14,715 nucleotides of DNA, from NCBI GenBank assembly GCA_945889575.1, contig CAMDBY010000019.1:1-14715 (forward strand), given 5' to 3'. The translations under genes and the position numbers were made by a program. This DNA comes from Bifidobacterium breve (GTDB taxonomy: Bacteria; Actinomycetota; Acidimicrobiia; Acidimicrobiales; Ilumatobacteraceae). Positions 1 through 7,051 of the stretch are shown here, piece by piece (within the stretch, counting starts at the first letter, position 1; the number at the start of each line of letters is the position of its first letter). The notes beneath the pieces are model-generated. The model made no database searches. It was given only the letters and a program-made list of their open reading frames with translations, and was not told the origin of the DNA.

Positions 1-1
1 T

Positions 2-838
2 GTTACCAGCCGCCACTTACGCGATCGTTTGCAAAAAGAAAGTCTCGGAAACGTTTCCATCAAGATTGCTGATACTGATTCTCCAGACGTCACCAGCGTT
101 GCTGGTCGAGGTGAACTTCAACTCGCAGTTCTTATTGAGAACATGCGCCGCGAAGGGTTCGAGCTTCAAGTTGGCCGACCCGAAGTAATCACAAAAGAGA
201 TCAACGGTAAGCGCCATGAGCCGCTTGAAGCTGGCACGTGCGACGTGCCAGACGAACATGTCGGCACCATTACTCAAGGACTAGCTCCGCGTAAAGGTCG
301 TGTAACAGACCTTCGTCCTGGAGATCCGGGACGCACCATCGTGTCCTTCGAGGCTCCATCGCGTGGCCTTATCGGTTTCCGTTCAATGTTGATGTCGAGT
401 ACTCGCGGAACAGCATTGCTACACCAGACTCACGCAGGCTGGACCCCATGGGTGGGCGAACTGCCGCATCGCTTGGGCGGTGCCATGATTGCTGACCGCA
501 TCGGTTCAACAACTGGCTATGCACTCGACAACCTTCAATTGCGCGGAGAGCTTTTCGTAGCGCCTGGTGTTGAGGTGTACGAAGGAATGATCATCGGAGA
601 AGCTGCACGTGGTGATGAGATGGTTGTTAACGCAGTGCGTGCCAAAGAAAAGACGAACATTCGTACACACAGTCATGATGACGGTCCGAAACTTGCAACT
701 CCTGTCGACCACACATTGGAAACCGCAATCGAATGGATCGGCGATGACGAACTTGTAGAGGTGACTCCAAAGAGTATTCGTATTCGTAAGCGTGGGCTCA
801 GCATTGAAGAGCGCCGCAAGTCGTCGAAAAAGGGCTAA
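2..838 (+). CDS. typA: TypA/BipA ribosome-associated GTPase, C-terminal part (5' end outside window)
   Basis: This is the last ~278 residues of a protein that is about 610 aa in full, so the GTPase (G) domain lies upstream of the window. The frame is open from base 2 and reads VTSRHLRDRL before the first possible internal start (TTG at 29), so that TTG is not the true start. The EF-G domain III-like part carries SPDVTSVAGRGELQLAVLIE and MRREGFEL. It is followed by the domain V-like part and the TypA-specific C-terminal domain with PSRGLIGFR, TRGTALL, LQLRGELFVAPG, VYEGMIIGE, KEKTNIR and DELVEVTPKSIRIRKR. These are hallmark TypA blocks. TypA is a translational GTPase that binds the ribosome and aids growth or ribosome assembly under stress. 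The gene ends in TAA, 14 bp before the convergent neighbour's stop codon. Its last Lys codons double as the T-tract of the opposing gene's terminator. Identity is firm. Confidence 0.96.
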   Translation, partial: VTSRHLRDRLQKESLGNVSIKIADTDSPDVTSVAGRGELQLAVLIENMRREGFELQVGRPEVITKEINGKRHEPLEAGTCDVPDEHVGTITQGLAPRKGRVTDLRPGDPGRTIVSFEAPSRGLIGFRSMLMSSTRGTALLHQTHAGWTPWVGELPHRLGGAMIADRIGSTTGYALDNLQLRGELFVAPGVEVYEGMIIGEAARGDEMVVNAVRAKEKTNIRTHSHDDGPKLATPVDHTLETAIEWIGDDELVEVTPKSIRIRKRGLSIEERRKSSKKG

Positions 839-845
839 GTAGCCC
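827..845 (-). terminator. Intrinsic terminator of the minus-strand Cys-rich gene, overlapping the end of typA
   Basis: Read on the minus strand, the sequence is GGGCTA-CT-TAGCCC followed directly by TTTTT. This gives a 5-6 bp G+C-rich stem with a 2-4 nt loop and a short T-run, beginning 7 nt after the TAA of the Cys-rich gene. On the plus strand the same hairpin spans the typA stop codon but is followed only by a mixed GTTCGTATTATT, so it is a poorer terminator for typA. The stem is short, so efficiency is uncertain. Confidence 0.5.
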
Positions 846-852
846 GTTCGTA

Positions 853-1581
853 TTATTCCTTCTTGCGAAGTGCAGGATGCGGCAGAGGCACTCCGACAGG
901 AGCTGACAACATCTTTTCCAAAATGGCGTATGCATTTTTGCCCATGAGTTCTGTCAACTCATCGGTAAAGAACGTGTACGTTGGGTCCTTGCCCACGAAT
1001 GCATCTGCTGATTCTGTACACCACCAGTGAAAATCGTCTCCGCCTTCGCCCCAGTCGCGGCGCTTCCACTCGCGAATCGTGGATACCACGTATCCGCCGT
1101 CCTCAATGTGCTCTTCGAGCCGAATGGGTACCTGCCAACACACGTCCGGTTTCCAGTCCATAGGGCGTTCACCAGCTTCCAGCGCAGCGATATGGAACGC
1201 GCAGCCAGTTCCACCTTCAAAGCCGGGAGGGTTGTGGAAGATACACGCACCGTTCACAACGCGCGTCTTTTTCTCACCATCTTTTTCTGTAGCGAACCAG
1301 CCTTTGTCCTTGGCCTTATCCTTGTTCTTCCAGTGGCGACCCTTGAGTCGCTTTACATATTTGGTGACGTTCTTAAAGTCTTTTTCATCGAGGAAATGCG
1401 CGCCGAAAGAACAGCAACCATGCATGAGTTCTGGAGAGGCTTCGTCAAGAATTCCTTGGCACCCTTGTCCGTAAATGCATTTGTAACTTGAACGCAAAAA
1501 TGTTGCGTCAAGCATCCAAGTTCGCATTTCATCAGGATCTTCGAAACTGATCCATTCGTGGGGTTGGTCTTCTCTAAGCAC
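853..1581 (-). CDS. Conserved Cys-rich protein, YkgJ/DUF3109-like putative metal-binding
   Basis: This is a 242-residue soluble protein with no signal peptide or membrane segment. Eight cysteines are spaced in blocks: C35 and C41 (CIYGQGCQG), C56-C57 (HGCCSFGAHF), C113 (GACIF), C127 (GTGCAFHIAAL), C148 (KPDVCWQVPIR) and C188. The order C...CC...C...C...C with a final VCWQ-P-I-R resembles the YkgJ/DUF3109 zinc/iron-chelating family, and from memory the CIYGQGCQG block recurs in actinobacterial hypothetical proteins. The function is unknown, and metal or Fe-S binding is inferred from the cysteines. The start used is GTG at 1581, shortly before PHEWISFEDP, with no good Shine-Dalgarno. The frame stays open upstream to 1656 but offers no ATG, GTG or TTG there. 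The gene is divergent from the 61-aa gene at 1679 and convergent with typA. Confidence 0.78.
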   Translation of the reverse strand: MLREDQPHEWISFEDPDEMRTWMLDATFLRSSYKCIYGQGCQGILDEASPELMHGCCSFGAHFLDEKDFKNVTKYVKRLKGRHWKNKDKAKDKGWFATEKDGEKKTRVVNGACIFHNPPGFEGGTGCAFHIAALEAGERPMDWKPDVCWQVPIRLEEHIEDGGYVVSTIREWKRRDWGEGGDDFHWWCTESADAFVGKDPTYTFFTDELTELMGKNAYAILEKMLSAPVGVPLPHPALRKKE

Positions 1582-1678
1582 AAGAAGTAACGCTACGCCA
1601 TCGGACCCCTTGTCGCACTCATCGTCTTCTTTTGTGCCACAGTATTTACCTAATCGTCATCTATGAAAGGGCGCCACG
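1582..1678. promoter_or_regulatory. Divergent intergenic region (Cys-rich gene / 61-aa gene)
   Basis: This 97-bp gap must hold the promoters of two divergent genes. On the plus strand an AAAGGG (about 1666-1671) sits roughly 7-8 nt before the ATG at 1679 and is the clearest Shine-Dalgarno near here. On the minus strand a TAGCGT (TANNNT) box ends 8 nt before the GTG at 1581, and TACTGT lies further upstream. No convincing -35 elements or operators were seen. The individual promoter boxes are weak matches. Confidence 0.4.
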
Positions 1679-1864
1679 ATGAGTGACATAGACGAGATAA
1701 TTTCTGACCTTGAGCGAGCTAGTGAGGCATTGAACGACACCGCGATGTCACTGATAACTGAAGCGATTCGCAGTGGCGAAAAAGAACGCCCAGCGCTTGA
1801 GAAGAAGGTGTCTCAAGCTCGACGAGCAGTCGACAAGGCCCTGTACATCCTTCGGGCTGTTTAG
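1679..1864 (+). CDS. Small helical acidic/basic protein of unknown function (61 aa)
   Basis: The 61-residue product is rich in Glu, Ala, Arg, Lys and Leu with heptad-like spacing (IISDLERASEALND, LEKKVSQARRAVDKALYIL), so it is probably two amphipathic helices or a short coiled coil. It has no cysteines, signal peptide or membrane segment. An AAAGGG Shine-Dalgarno lies about 7-8 nt before the ATG, which supports real translation. It fills the space between two genes on the other strand. Its TAG stop shares the four bases TTAG (1861-1864) with the TAA stop of the convergent LOG gene. I do not recognise the family. Candidate roles such as a protein-binding adaptor would be guesswork. Confidence 0.7.
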   Translation: MSDIDEIISDLERASEALNDTAMSLITEAIRSGEKERPALEKKVSQARRAVDKALYILRAV

Positions 1865-2886
1865 AACTGGTTGAGGGCGTCGATTAGTTCACGCAGATCT
1901 GCAAAACCTTTAGCGGCATATCTCAAACTAACGCGCGGCATTTCGGGCACATCGTTGTCATGAATTTCTTCAGCCGTCGCAGTTGTTTGTTCGATCACTC
2001 CGTCTGAGGCCAGCGCAGCACAGCGACGAGCAATTTCTGAGAACCCTTCTGTTGGAACAGAACGTTGCAGTCTGATGTACAAAACGTCATTCACAAACCG
2101 GATGGAATGGTAATTGGCGTAGAAGTTCGTAATCTCTTTGACTGCATCTTCAATGTTGTCGGTGATCGTGTACAGCGATGTATCACTTTCCGAAATGAGA
2201 CCATGATCGAGAAGCAATGGTTCCAGGACCTTCATTAGCGGTGTCCAGAAGGGCTGCCCAGGTACTTCGAGGAAAACGATAGGGACTGGAACTGATTTTG
2301 CGGTTTGAGCAAGAGTAAGAAGTTCGAATGTTTCATCAAGAGTTCCAAAACCACCTGGCATGCAGAGAAAAGCATGCGACTCTTTCACCAGCATCAACTT
2401 GCGTGTGAAGAAATAACGCATGCTGACGTACTTATCGTCCCCTGCAATAACAGAATTTGCTCCGGATTCGAAGGGGAGTCGAATGGAGACACCAATCGAC
2501 TTCTCCACACCAGCACCCACCATGCCAGCTTCCATAATCCCAGGACCAGCGCCGGTTACAACCATGAAGTTATTTTCAGCCAAGGCCTTTGCTGTAGCGG
2601 CTGTCAACGCATATATGGGACTATCGGCAGTAGTCCGAGCTGAGCCGAAGATCGACACTTTCCGAACATCTCTGTACGGGGCAAACATTGTGAATGCGCG
2701 ACTCATCTCTTCAATGGCAGCGCTCGCAATCTTGATATCCAAAGATGATGACGGTCCGCTTACAAGTTCGGTGACAGTTGTGATGAACCGATTCAACTGA
2801 CGTATGTCGGAGGATGAACGTTGAATACTCTCGAAACTCTCAAGCAGATCATTGATCGCTTTACGTGTGTTCGACGAAGTGGTCAC
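1861..2886 (-). CDS. LOG-family (TIGR00730) nucleotide 5'-monophosphate phosphoribohydrolase-like protein
   Basis: The 341-residue protein has a Rossmann-like lysine-decarboxylase/LOG core at about residues 75-255. It contains IFGSAR (80-84), VTGAGPGIMEA (110-120), YFFTRKLML (158-166) and the signature MPGGFGTLDE (176-185), whose Arg and Glu positions are catalytic in LOG enzymes. The family hydrolyses the N-glycosidic bond of nucleoside monophosphates, giving a free base and ribose 5-phosphate. Plant and actinobacterial members activate cytokinins, and PpnN acts on purine/pyrimidine NMPs. A ~75-aa helical N-terminal extension and a ~90-aa C-terminal extension make it longer than the ~190-aa minimal LOG proteins. 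The start is GTG, 4 bp after the transaldolase TAG, so it is the last gene of the operon. Exact substrate cannot be read from sequence; the annotation 'lysine decarboxylase' would be wrong. Confidence 0.88.
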   Translation of the reverse strand: MTTSSNTRKAINDLLESFESIQRSSSDIRQLNRFITTVTELVSGPSSSLDIKIASAAIEEMSRAFTMFAPYRDVRKVSIFGSARTTADSPIYALTAATAKALAENNFMVVTGAGPGIMEAGMVGAGVEKSIGVSIRLPFESGANSVIAGDDKYVSMRYFFTRKLMLVKESHAFLCMPGGFGTLDETFELLTLAQTAKSVPVPIVFLEVPGQPFWTPLMKVLEPLLLDHGLISESDTSLYTITDNIEDAVKEITNFYANYHSIRFVNDVLYIRLQRSVPTEGFSEIARRCAALASDGVIEQTTATAEEIHDNDVPEMPRVSLRYAAKGFADLRELIDALNQF

Positions 2887-2890
2887 TGCT

Positions 2891-3994
2891 CTACGAAATT
2901 CCTTCTGCTTTATCTTCGAGCACGCCGATCAATTCATCAAAACTCTTGATAAAAGATGCAACGCCTTCAGCTTCCAATTGCGCGGCTACCTCATCAACGT
3001 CGATCGCATTCATGGCCAATTCTGCCCATTGCCGACGGCTTATTCCGATATTGGAATCGATTGTTCGTGAGACAGTGCCGCGTTGCGAGAAAGCCTCCAA
3101 TGTGGCGTCGGGCAGCGTGTTAACGGTGTCTGGTCCGATTAGCTCATCTACGTACATCGTGTCGGGGTATGAGGGGTTCTTCGTAGATGTCGACGCCCAC
3201 AATGGACGTTGAACAGATGCGCCAACTTTAGCGAGAGCATCCCAACGTGGACCACTGAAGGTCTTCTGGAATGCGGCATAGGCGAGTCGAGCTTGGTTGA
3301 CAGCGGCAGTCCCACGCAGCGCCAAGGCGCTAGGTGTACCGAGTTGGTCGAGACGCTTATCGATCTCGTTATCAACGCGACTAATAAAGAAGCTTGCAAC
3401 GCTTGCGATATTGGATACGGGCGACCCTGAAGCCATTCGCTGTTCAAGTCCGTCGATGTACGCATCCATGACTTCTTGATAACGCGACAGACTGAAGATC
3501 AAAGTGACATTAACGTTTCTTCCTTCAGCGATCATTTCTCGAATTGCTGGAAGTCCCTGTTGCGTGGCTGGAATCTTTATCATCACGTTCGGACGCGCAA
3601 TTCGTTCGTGCAATAATCGAGCAGCCGACAGTGTTCCAGCGGTGTCATGAGCGAGCGATGGATCTACTTCGACACTGACAAAACCATCAGAACCTCCTGA
3701 TTGGGAATACAGAGGCGCAAACACGTCAAGCGCCCCATGAATATCCTGAAGAACTAGTTCCCAATAGGCGTCACGGGCAGTGGAGCCTTTACGAATTTCA
3801 CTGGTGAATTGCTCGTCGTAGTCAGCACTACCCTGTATTGCTTTTTGAAAGATTGTGGGGTTCGATGTCAGTCCTCGAATACCTCGTTCTACCAATGATG
3901 CAAGAGTGCCAGAGGTGAGATAGCCGCGTTGCAAATTATCAAGCCACGGACTTTGACCATGTTCAGATGACAGTCTCTTGAGAGAATCACTCAT
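2891..3994 (-). CDS. tal: Transaldolase
   Basis: The 367-residue class I enzyme moves a dihydroxyacetone unit between sedoheptulose-7-P and glyceraldehyde-3-P in the non-oxidative pentose phosphate pathway. The N-terminal block GIRGLTSNPTIFQKAI (about 38-53) and the Schiff-base lysine K140 in ARPNVMIKIPAT are intact. The following NVNVTLIFSLSRY block and the C-terminal LWASTSTKNPSYPDTMYVDELIG block also match. Length and motifs fit the actinobacterial/cyanobacterial ~370-aa type that is encoded beside transketolase. The ATG overlaps the tkt stop as ATGA, which implies translational coupling and matched synthesis of the two enzymes. No zwf, opcA or pgi follows as in many actinobacterial clusters; instead the LOG gene does. 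Confidence 0.96.
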   Translation of the reverse strand: MSDSLKRLSSEHGQSPWLDNLQRGYLTSGTLASLVERGIRGLTSNPTIFQKAIQGSADYDEQFTSEIRKGSTARDAYWELVLQDIHGALDVFAPLYSQSGGSDGFVSVEVDPSLAHDTAGTLSAARLLHERIARPNVMIKIPATQQGLPAIREMIAEGRNVNVTLIFSLSRYQEVMDAYIDGLEQRMASGSPVSNIASVASFFISRVDNEIDKRLDQLGTPSALALRGTAAVNQARLAYAAFQKTFSGPRWDALAKVGASVQRPLWASTSTKNPSYPDTMYVDELIGPDTVNTLPDATLEAFSQRGTVSRTIDSNIGISRRQWAELAMNAIDVDEVAAQLEAEGVASFIKSFDELIGVLEDKAEGIS

Positions 3995-5946
3995 CGAGCA
4001 ATCGCATTTCGTGTTACTTCTGCTACGTGAGTTGCTGTTATTCCTAATTCAGCCATGACGACATTCCCTGGTGCACTCGCGCCGAACCGGTCAATACCAA
4101 CACTGTCAGTGGCGTAGGTGGCCCAACCAAAGGTGGTTCCTGCTTCCACACTGATGCGGGGGAGTAAACGCGGAAGAATCTCTTCTTGACGTGCCTTCGA
4201 AAGAGAAGCGAAACGTTCCCACGATGGCATTGTCACAACATTGACGTTGATACCTTCCTCGCGTAACACATTTGCCGCATCCACCGCTACAGATAATTCG
4301 CTTCCGGTACTGATGATGATTGCTTGCGGTTTTTTAGTCGACACGATGACACCAGCTCCGTCTGCAACAGCAGAACCATCAGTCAGAGCAACGACTGTCT
4401 GACGAGACAAAATAAGTGCAGTTGGCCCGTCATGAGTTGCAGCAATCAACCACGCCTGCGCAGTTTCATTCGCATCAGCTGGACGAATTACCTGCAGCCC
4501 TGGAATAGCGCGCAACGACGCCAACTGCTCAACTGGTTGATGTGTGGGGCCATCTTCGCCAACTCCAACAGAGTCGTGACTGAATACAAACACTGTGCGA
4601 GCGCGTGAGAGAGCTGCTAACCGAATGGCAGGGCGCATGTAGTCAGCAAAGACGAAGAATGTGCCACCGACTGGTAACACGCCACCATGAAGCGCCATGC
4701 CTACCATTGCGGCTCCCATCGCATGTTCGCGGATTCCGTAGTAGATCTGCTTTCCAGCACGATTCTCTGCAGAATATGTACCGGTCTCTGACAGTTTTGC
4801 TCCGGTATTACCGGTGAGGTCTGCGGCTCCGGCGAGTACGAATGGTAAAGCACCACCCGTTGCCTCTAAGACTTTTTGAAAGGCTTGGCGAGTAGCCAAT
4901 TTTGTGTCGGATGGGAACACCGGAAGAACAGAAGCGATCTGTTCCTTTGTAGCTACACCAAATGTGGATGGGATTAAAGCTGGCGACACCGATTGTGTGC
5001 GCTTTTTCCATTCTGAATGAACGGTGTTCCCACGCTCACGACATAACGCCCGGTATTCAGAAACGAACGTGTCAGGTGCAAAAAACGGTTCGTCTGGAAT
5101 ACCCATAACTTTTTTGGTCGCACTTACAAGCGGGGCAGTGAAAGGATTTCCATGTGCTTCGTGTTTGTCTGTGAGATCCGGAGACGGAAAACCGATATGC
5201 GAACGAAGAACTACCAAGGTGGGTGCGCCAACGTGATCTCGTGCTGTCACTAACACTTTCTCCAGAGCGTCGCAATCATCGGCAATCTCACCAGCTTCAA
5301 TCACATTCCAACCGTAGGCACGGAATCGCGCTGGCGCATCGTCACTGCATGACAACGAGGTGCTGCCGTCGATAGTGATTTTGTTGTCATCAAAAATACA
5401 AACCAAGTGGTCAAGTTTCAGATGACCAGCGAGTGAAGCGGCTTCGTGGCTGATGCCCTCCATAAGGCACCCATCGCCAGTAATTACGTATGTATGGTGA
5501 TTTATGGCTTCTTTTCCGTGAACAGCGCGCAGATGTGATTCTGCAATCGCCATACCAACTGCATTTGCAAAACCTTGTCCGAGCGGCCCAGTAGTCACTT
5601 CAACGCCTGCAGTGTGGCCAACTTCTGGGTGACCAGGTGTTGCAGAATTCCACTGACGGAACAATTTGAGATCAGATATTTCTAATCCGTATCCGGACAG
5701 GAACAACAGGGCGTACTGCAGAATAGAGGCATGACCGTTTGAAAGAATCAAACGATCGCGATCAATGAAATCCGGTGATGTGGGGTCGTGTTTCAAAATA
5801 CGGCTGTACAGAACATGTGCGAGTGGCGCAAGTGCCATCGCTGTTCCTTGGTGACCGCTGTTTGCGGCCAGGGGCGCATCCATCGCAATTCCTCGAATAA
5901 TCGAAATAGCGAGGGCGTCTTGTTCGGGGCTTAATTGTGTAGGCAC
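3991..5946 (-). CDS. tkt: Transketolase
   Basis: The 651-residue thiamine-diphosphate enzyme transfers two-carbon units between ketose and aldose phosphates. Visible landmarks are NSGHQG (29-34), SNGHAS (69-74), GPLGQG (120-125), the ThDP motif GDGCLMEG (from 157) ending at FDDNKITIDG, the catalytic glutamate in GIREHAMG (E407) and GEDGPTHQP (463-471). A full-length C-terminal domain follows. Length matches the family (~660 aa). The GTG start follows the nagA stop with one base between (TGA-G-GTG), so ribosomes likely pass directly from nagA. There is no in-frame alternative start close upstream. It overlaps tal by 4 bp at its 3' end. Confidence 0.97.
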   Translation of the reverse strand: MPTQLSPEQDALAISIIRGIAMDAPLAANSGHQGTAMALAPLAHVLYSRILKHDPTSPDFIDRDRLILSNGHASILQYALLFLSGYGLEISDLKLFRQWNSATPGHPEVGHTAGVEVTTGPLGQGFANAVGMAIAESHLRAVHGKEAINHHTYVITGDGCLMEGISHEAASLAGHLKLDHLVCIFDDNKITIDGSTSLSCSDDAPARFRAYGWNVIEAGEIADDCDALEKVLVTARDHVGAPTLVVLRSHIGFPSPDLTDKHEAHGNPFTAPLVSATKKVMGIPDEPFFAPDTFVSEYRALCRERGNTVHSEWKKRTQSVSPALIPSTFGVATKEQIASVLPVFPSDTKLATRQAFQKVLEATGGALPFVLAGAADLTGNTGAKLSETGTYSAENRAGKQIYYGIREHAMGAAMVGMALHGGVLPVGGTFFVFADYMRPAIRLAALSRARTVFVFSHDSVGVGEDGPTHQPVEQLASLRAIPGLQVIRPADANETAQAWLIAATHDGPTALILSRQTVVALTDGSAVADGAGVIVSTKKPQAIIISTGSELSVAVDAANVLREEGINVNVVTMPSWERFASLSKARQEEILPRLLPRISVEAGTTFGWATYATDSVGIDRFGASAPGNVVMAELGITATHVAEVTRNAIAR

Positions 5947-5947
5947 C

Positions 5948-7036
5948 TCATGATGGTAATCGGCGCCAGGCTTTGAGAACGGAAAGATCGGTATCGAGAG
6001 CGAGGAGATCTGCCATCTGTCCGTGTCGGATGCGCCCCATTTCGGTCAAACCAACTAGGTCAGCGGGAATTGACGTTGCGCTTGCTAGAGCCGACTCGAG
6101 CGAGACACCACATTCACGAACCACTCGTTGCACACATTCACCTAAAGGTGTACATGACCCAGCGAGGGTGTCGTCGACGAGTCGTGGGGCGCCATTTCGA
6201 ATCTCAATTCCAGGCCGAGGCCCTGATGTCGTTTCCCATGAAACCGAATCCGACACTAAACAGATTCGATTGCTGGCTGCTCGGAAGGCGAGCGCTAGGG
6301 CGTCTGTCTGGACATGGACTCCATCGGCTATTAATCCGCAGAAAATTCGATCGTCAATAAGTGCCCACATTGCAAGACCTGGGTCACGATGATGTACTCC
6401 ACTCATTCCGTTGAACAAGTGAGTAACCATTGATGCGCCAGCATCGACAGCATTCTCGAACTGACTTTTTGTTGGTCGTGAGTGTCCGAGCGACACTGTG
6501 ATGCTGCGCTCGCGTAATGACCGAATCGCGGGAACGACATCAATTTGTTCGGGCGCAACAGTTACGAGACGCACAGAAGGCACTAATTGAGAAATCCAAT
6601 CAAGATCACAAGCAATGATGTGCTTGACCGGATGGGCGCCAGGAGCACCACCGAGAAATGGACCCTCTACGTGAACTCCGGCAAAACCGTGCACTTGCCC
6701 AGATTGAAACGACTCATGAAGAGAGACCAAGGAAGCAGACATTCTTTCAAGCGGAGCCGTAACTATGGTTCCTAGCCAACTTGTAGTCCCTCGTTCGAGC
6801 AACCACTGATCAAGTCGCACTAAATCTTCAGTTGAAGCATTCGCCACATGCACGTCATAGAAACCATTCATTTGAATATCCACGAAGCCAGGACACACCA
6901 CGGGGTATTCAGAATCTCCAACATGCTCGTCAATTGATTCAACGAGTCCCTGGTCGGACACAACTATTCGTCGTGGCCCGTGGAGCATGTCTCCATCAAA
7001 AAATTGACTGCAGGTGATCTCGCGTGACACGTTCAA
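5948..7036 (-). CDS. nagA: N-acetylglucosamine-6-phosphate deacetylase
   Basis: The 362-residue amidohydrolase-superfamily enzyme removes acetate from GlcNAc-6-P to give GlcN-6-P, in amino-sugar catabolism and cell-wall recycling. PGFVDIQMNG (49-58) has Gln and Asn where E. coli NagA has VQLN, so it looks like the mononuclear-metal type. Metal ligands are E124 (VHVEGPF), H185 (LGHS) and H206 (THLFNGMS). H241 (ADGVH) should bind substrate and D263 (LVSDS) is the catalytic acid/base. The C-terminus has LAGSCTPLGE and ADLVGLTEMGRIRHGQMADLLAL. Start choice is TTG at 7036, with GTG at 7030 as an alternative. It lies 15 bp after the desaturase stop. No nagB, kinase or PTS gene is visible here. Confidence 0.93.
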   Translation of the reverse strand: MNVSREITCSQFFDGDMLHGPRRIVVSDQGLVESIDEHVGDSEYPVVCPGFVDIQMNGFYDVHVANASTEDLVRLDQWLLERGTTSWLGTIVTAPLERMSASLVSLHESFQSGQVHGFAGVHVEGPFLGGAPGAHPVKHIIACDLDWISQLVPSVRLVTVAPEQIDVVPAIRSLRERSITVSLGHSRPTKSQFENAVDAGASMVTHLFNGMSGVHHRDPGLAMWALIDDRIFCGLIADGVHVQTDALALAFRAASNRICLVSDSVSWETTSGPRPGIEIRNGAPRLVDDTLAGSCTPLGECVQRVVRECGVSLESALASATSIPADLVGLTEMGRIRHGQMADLLALDTDLSVLKAWRRLPS

Positions 7037-7051
7037 AATGTAGTGGGATTT

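Noticed and set aside
1027..1491. 154-aa and 131-aa plus-strand open frames
   Set aside because: Both are antisense to the Cys-rich protein gene, which has coherent conserved Cys blocks; the plus-strand readings have no motif or Shine-Dalgarno.
1861..2886. Annotation as lysine decarboxylase
   Set aside because: The PGGFGT-x-x-E motif defines LOG phosphoribohydrolases; the old 'lysine decarboxylase' label for this family is not supported by biochemistry.
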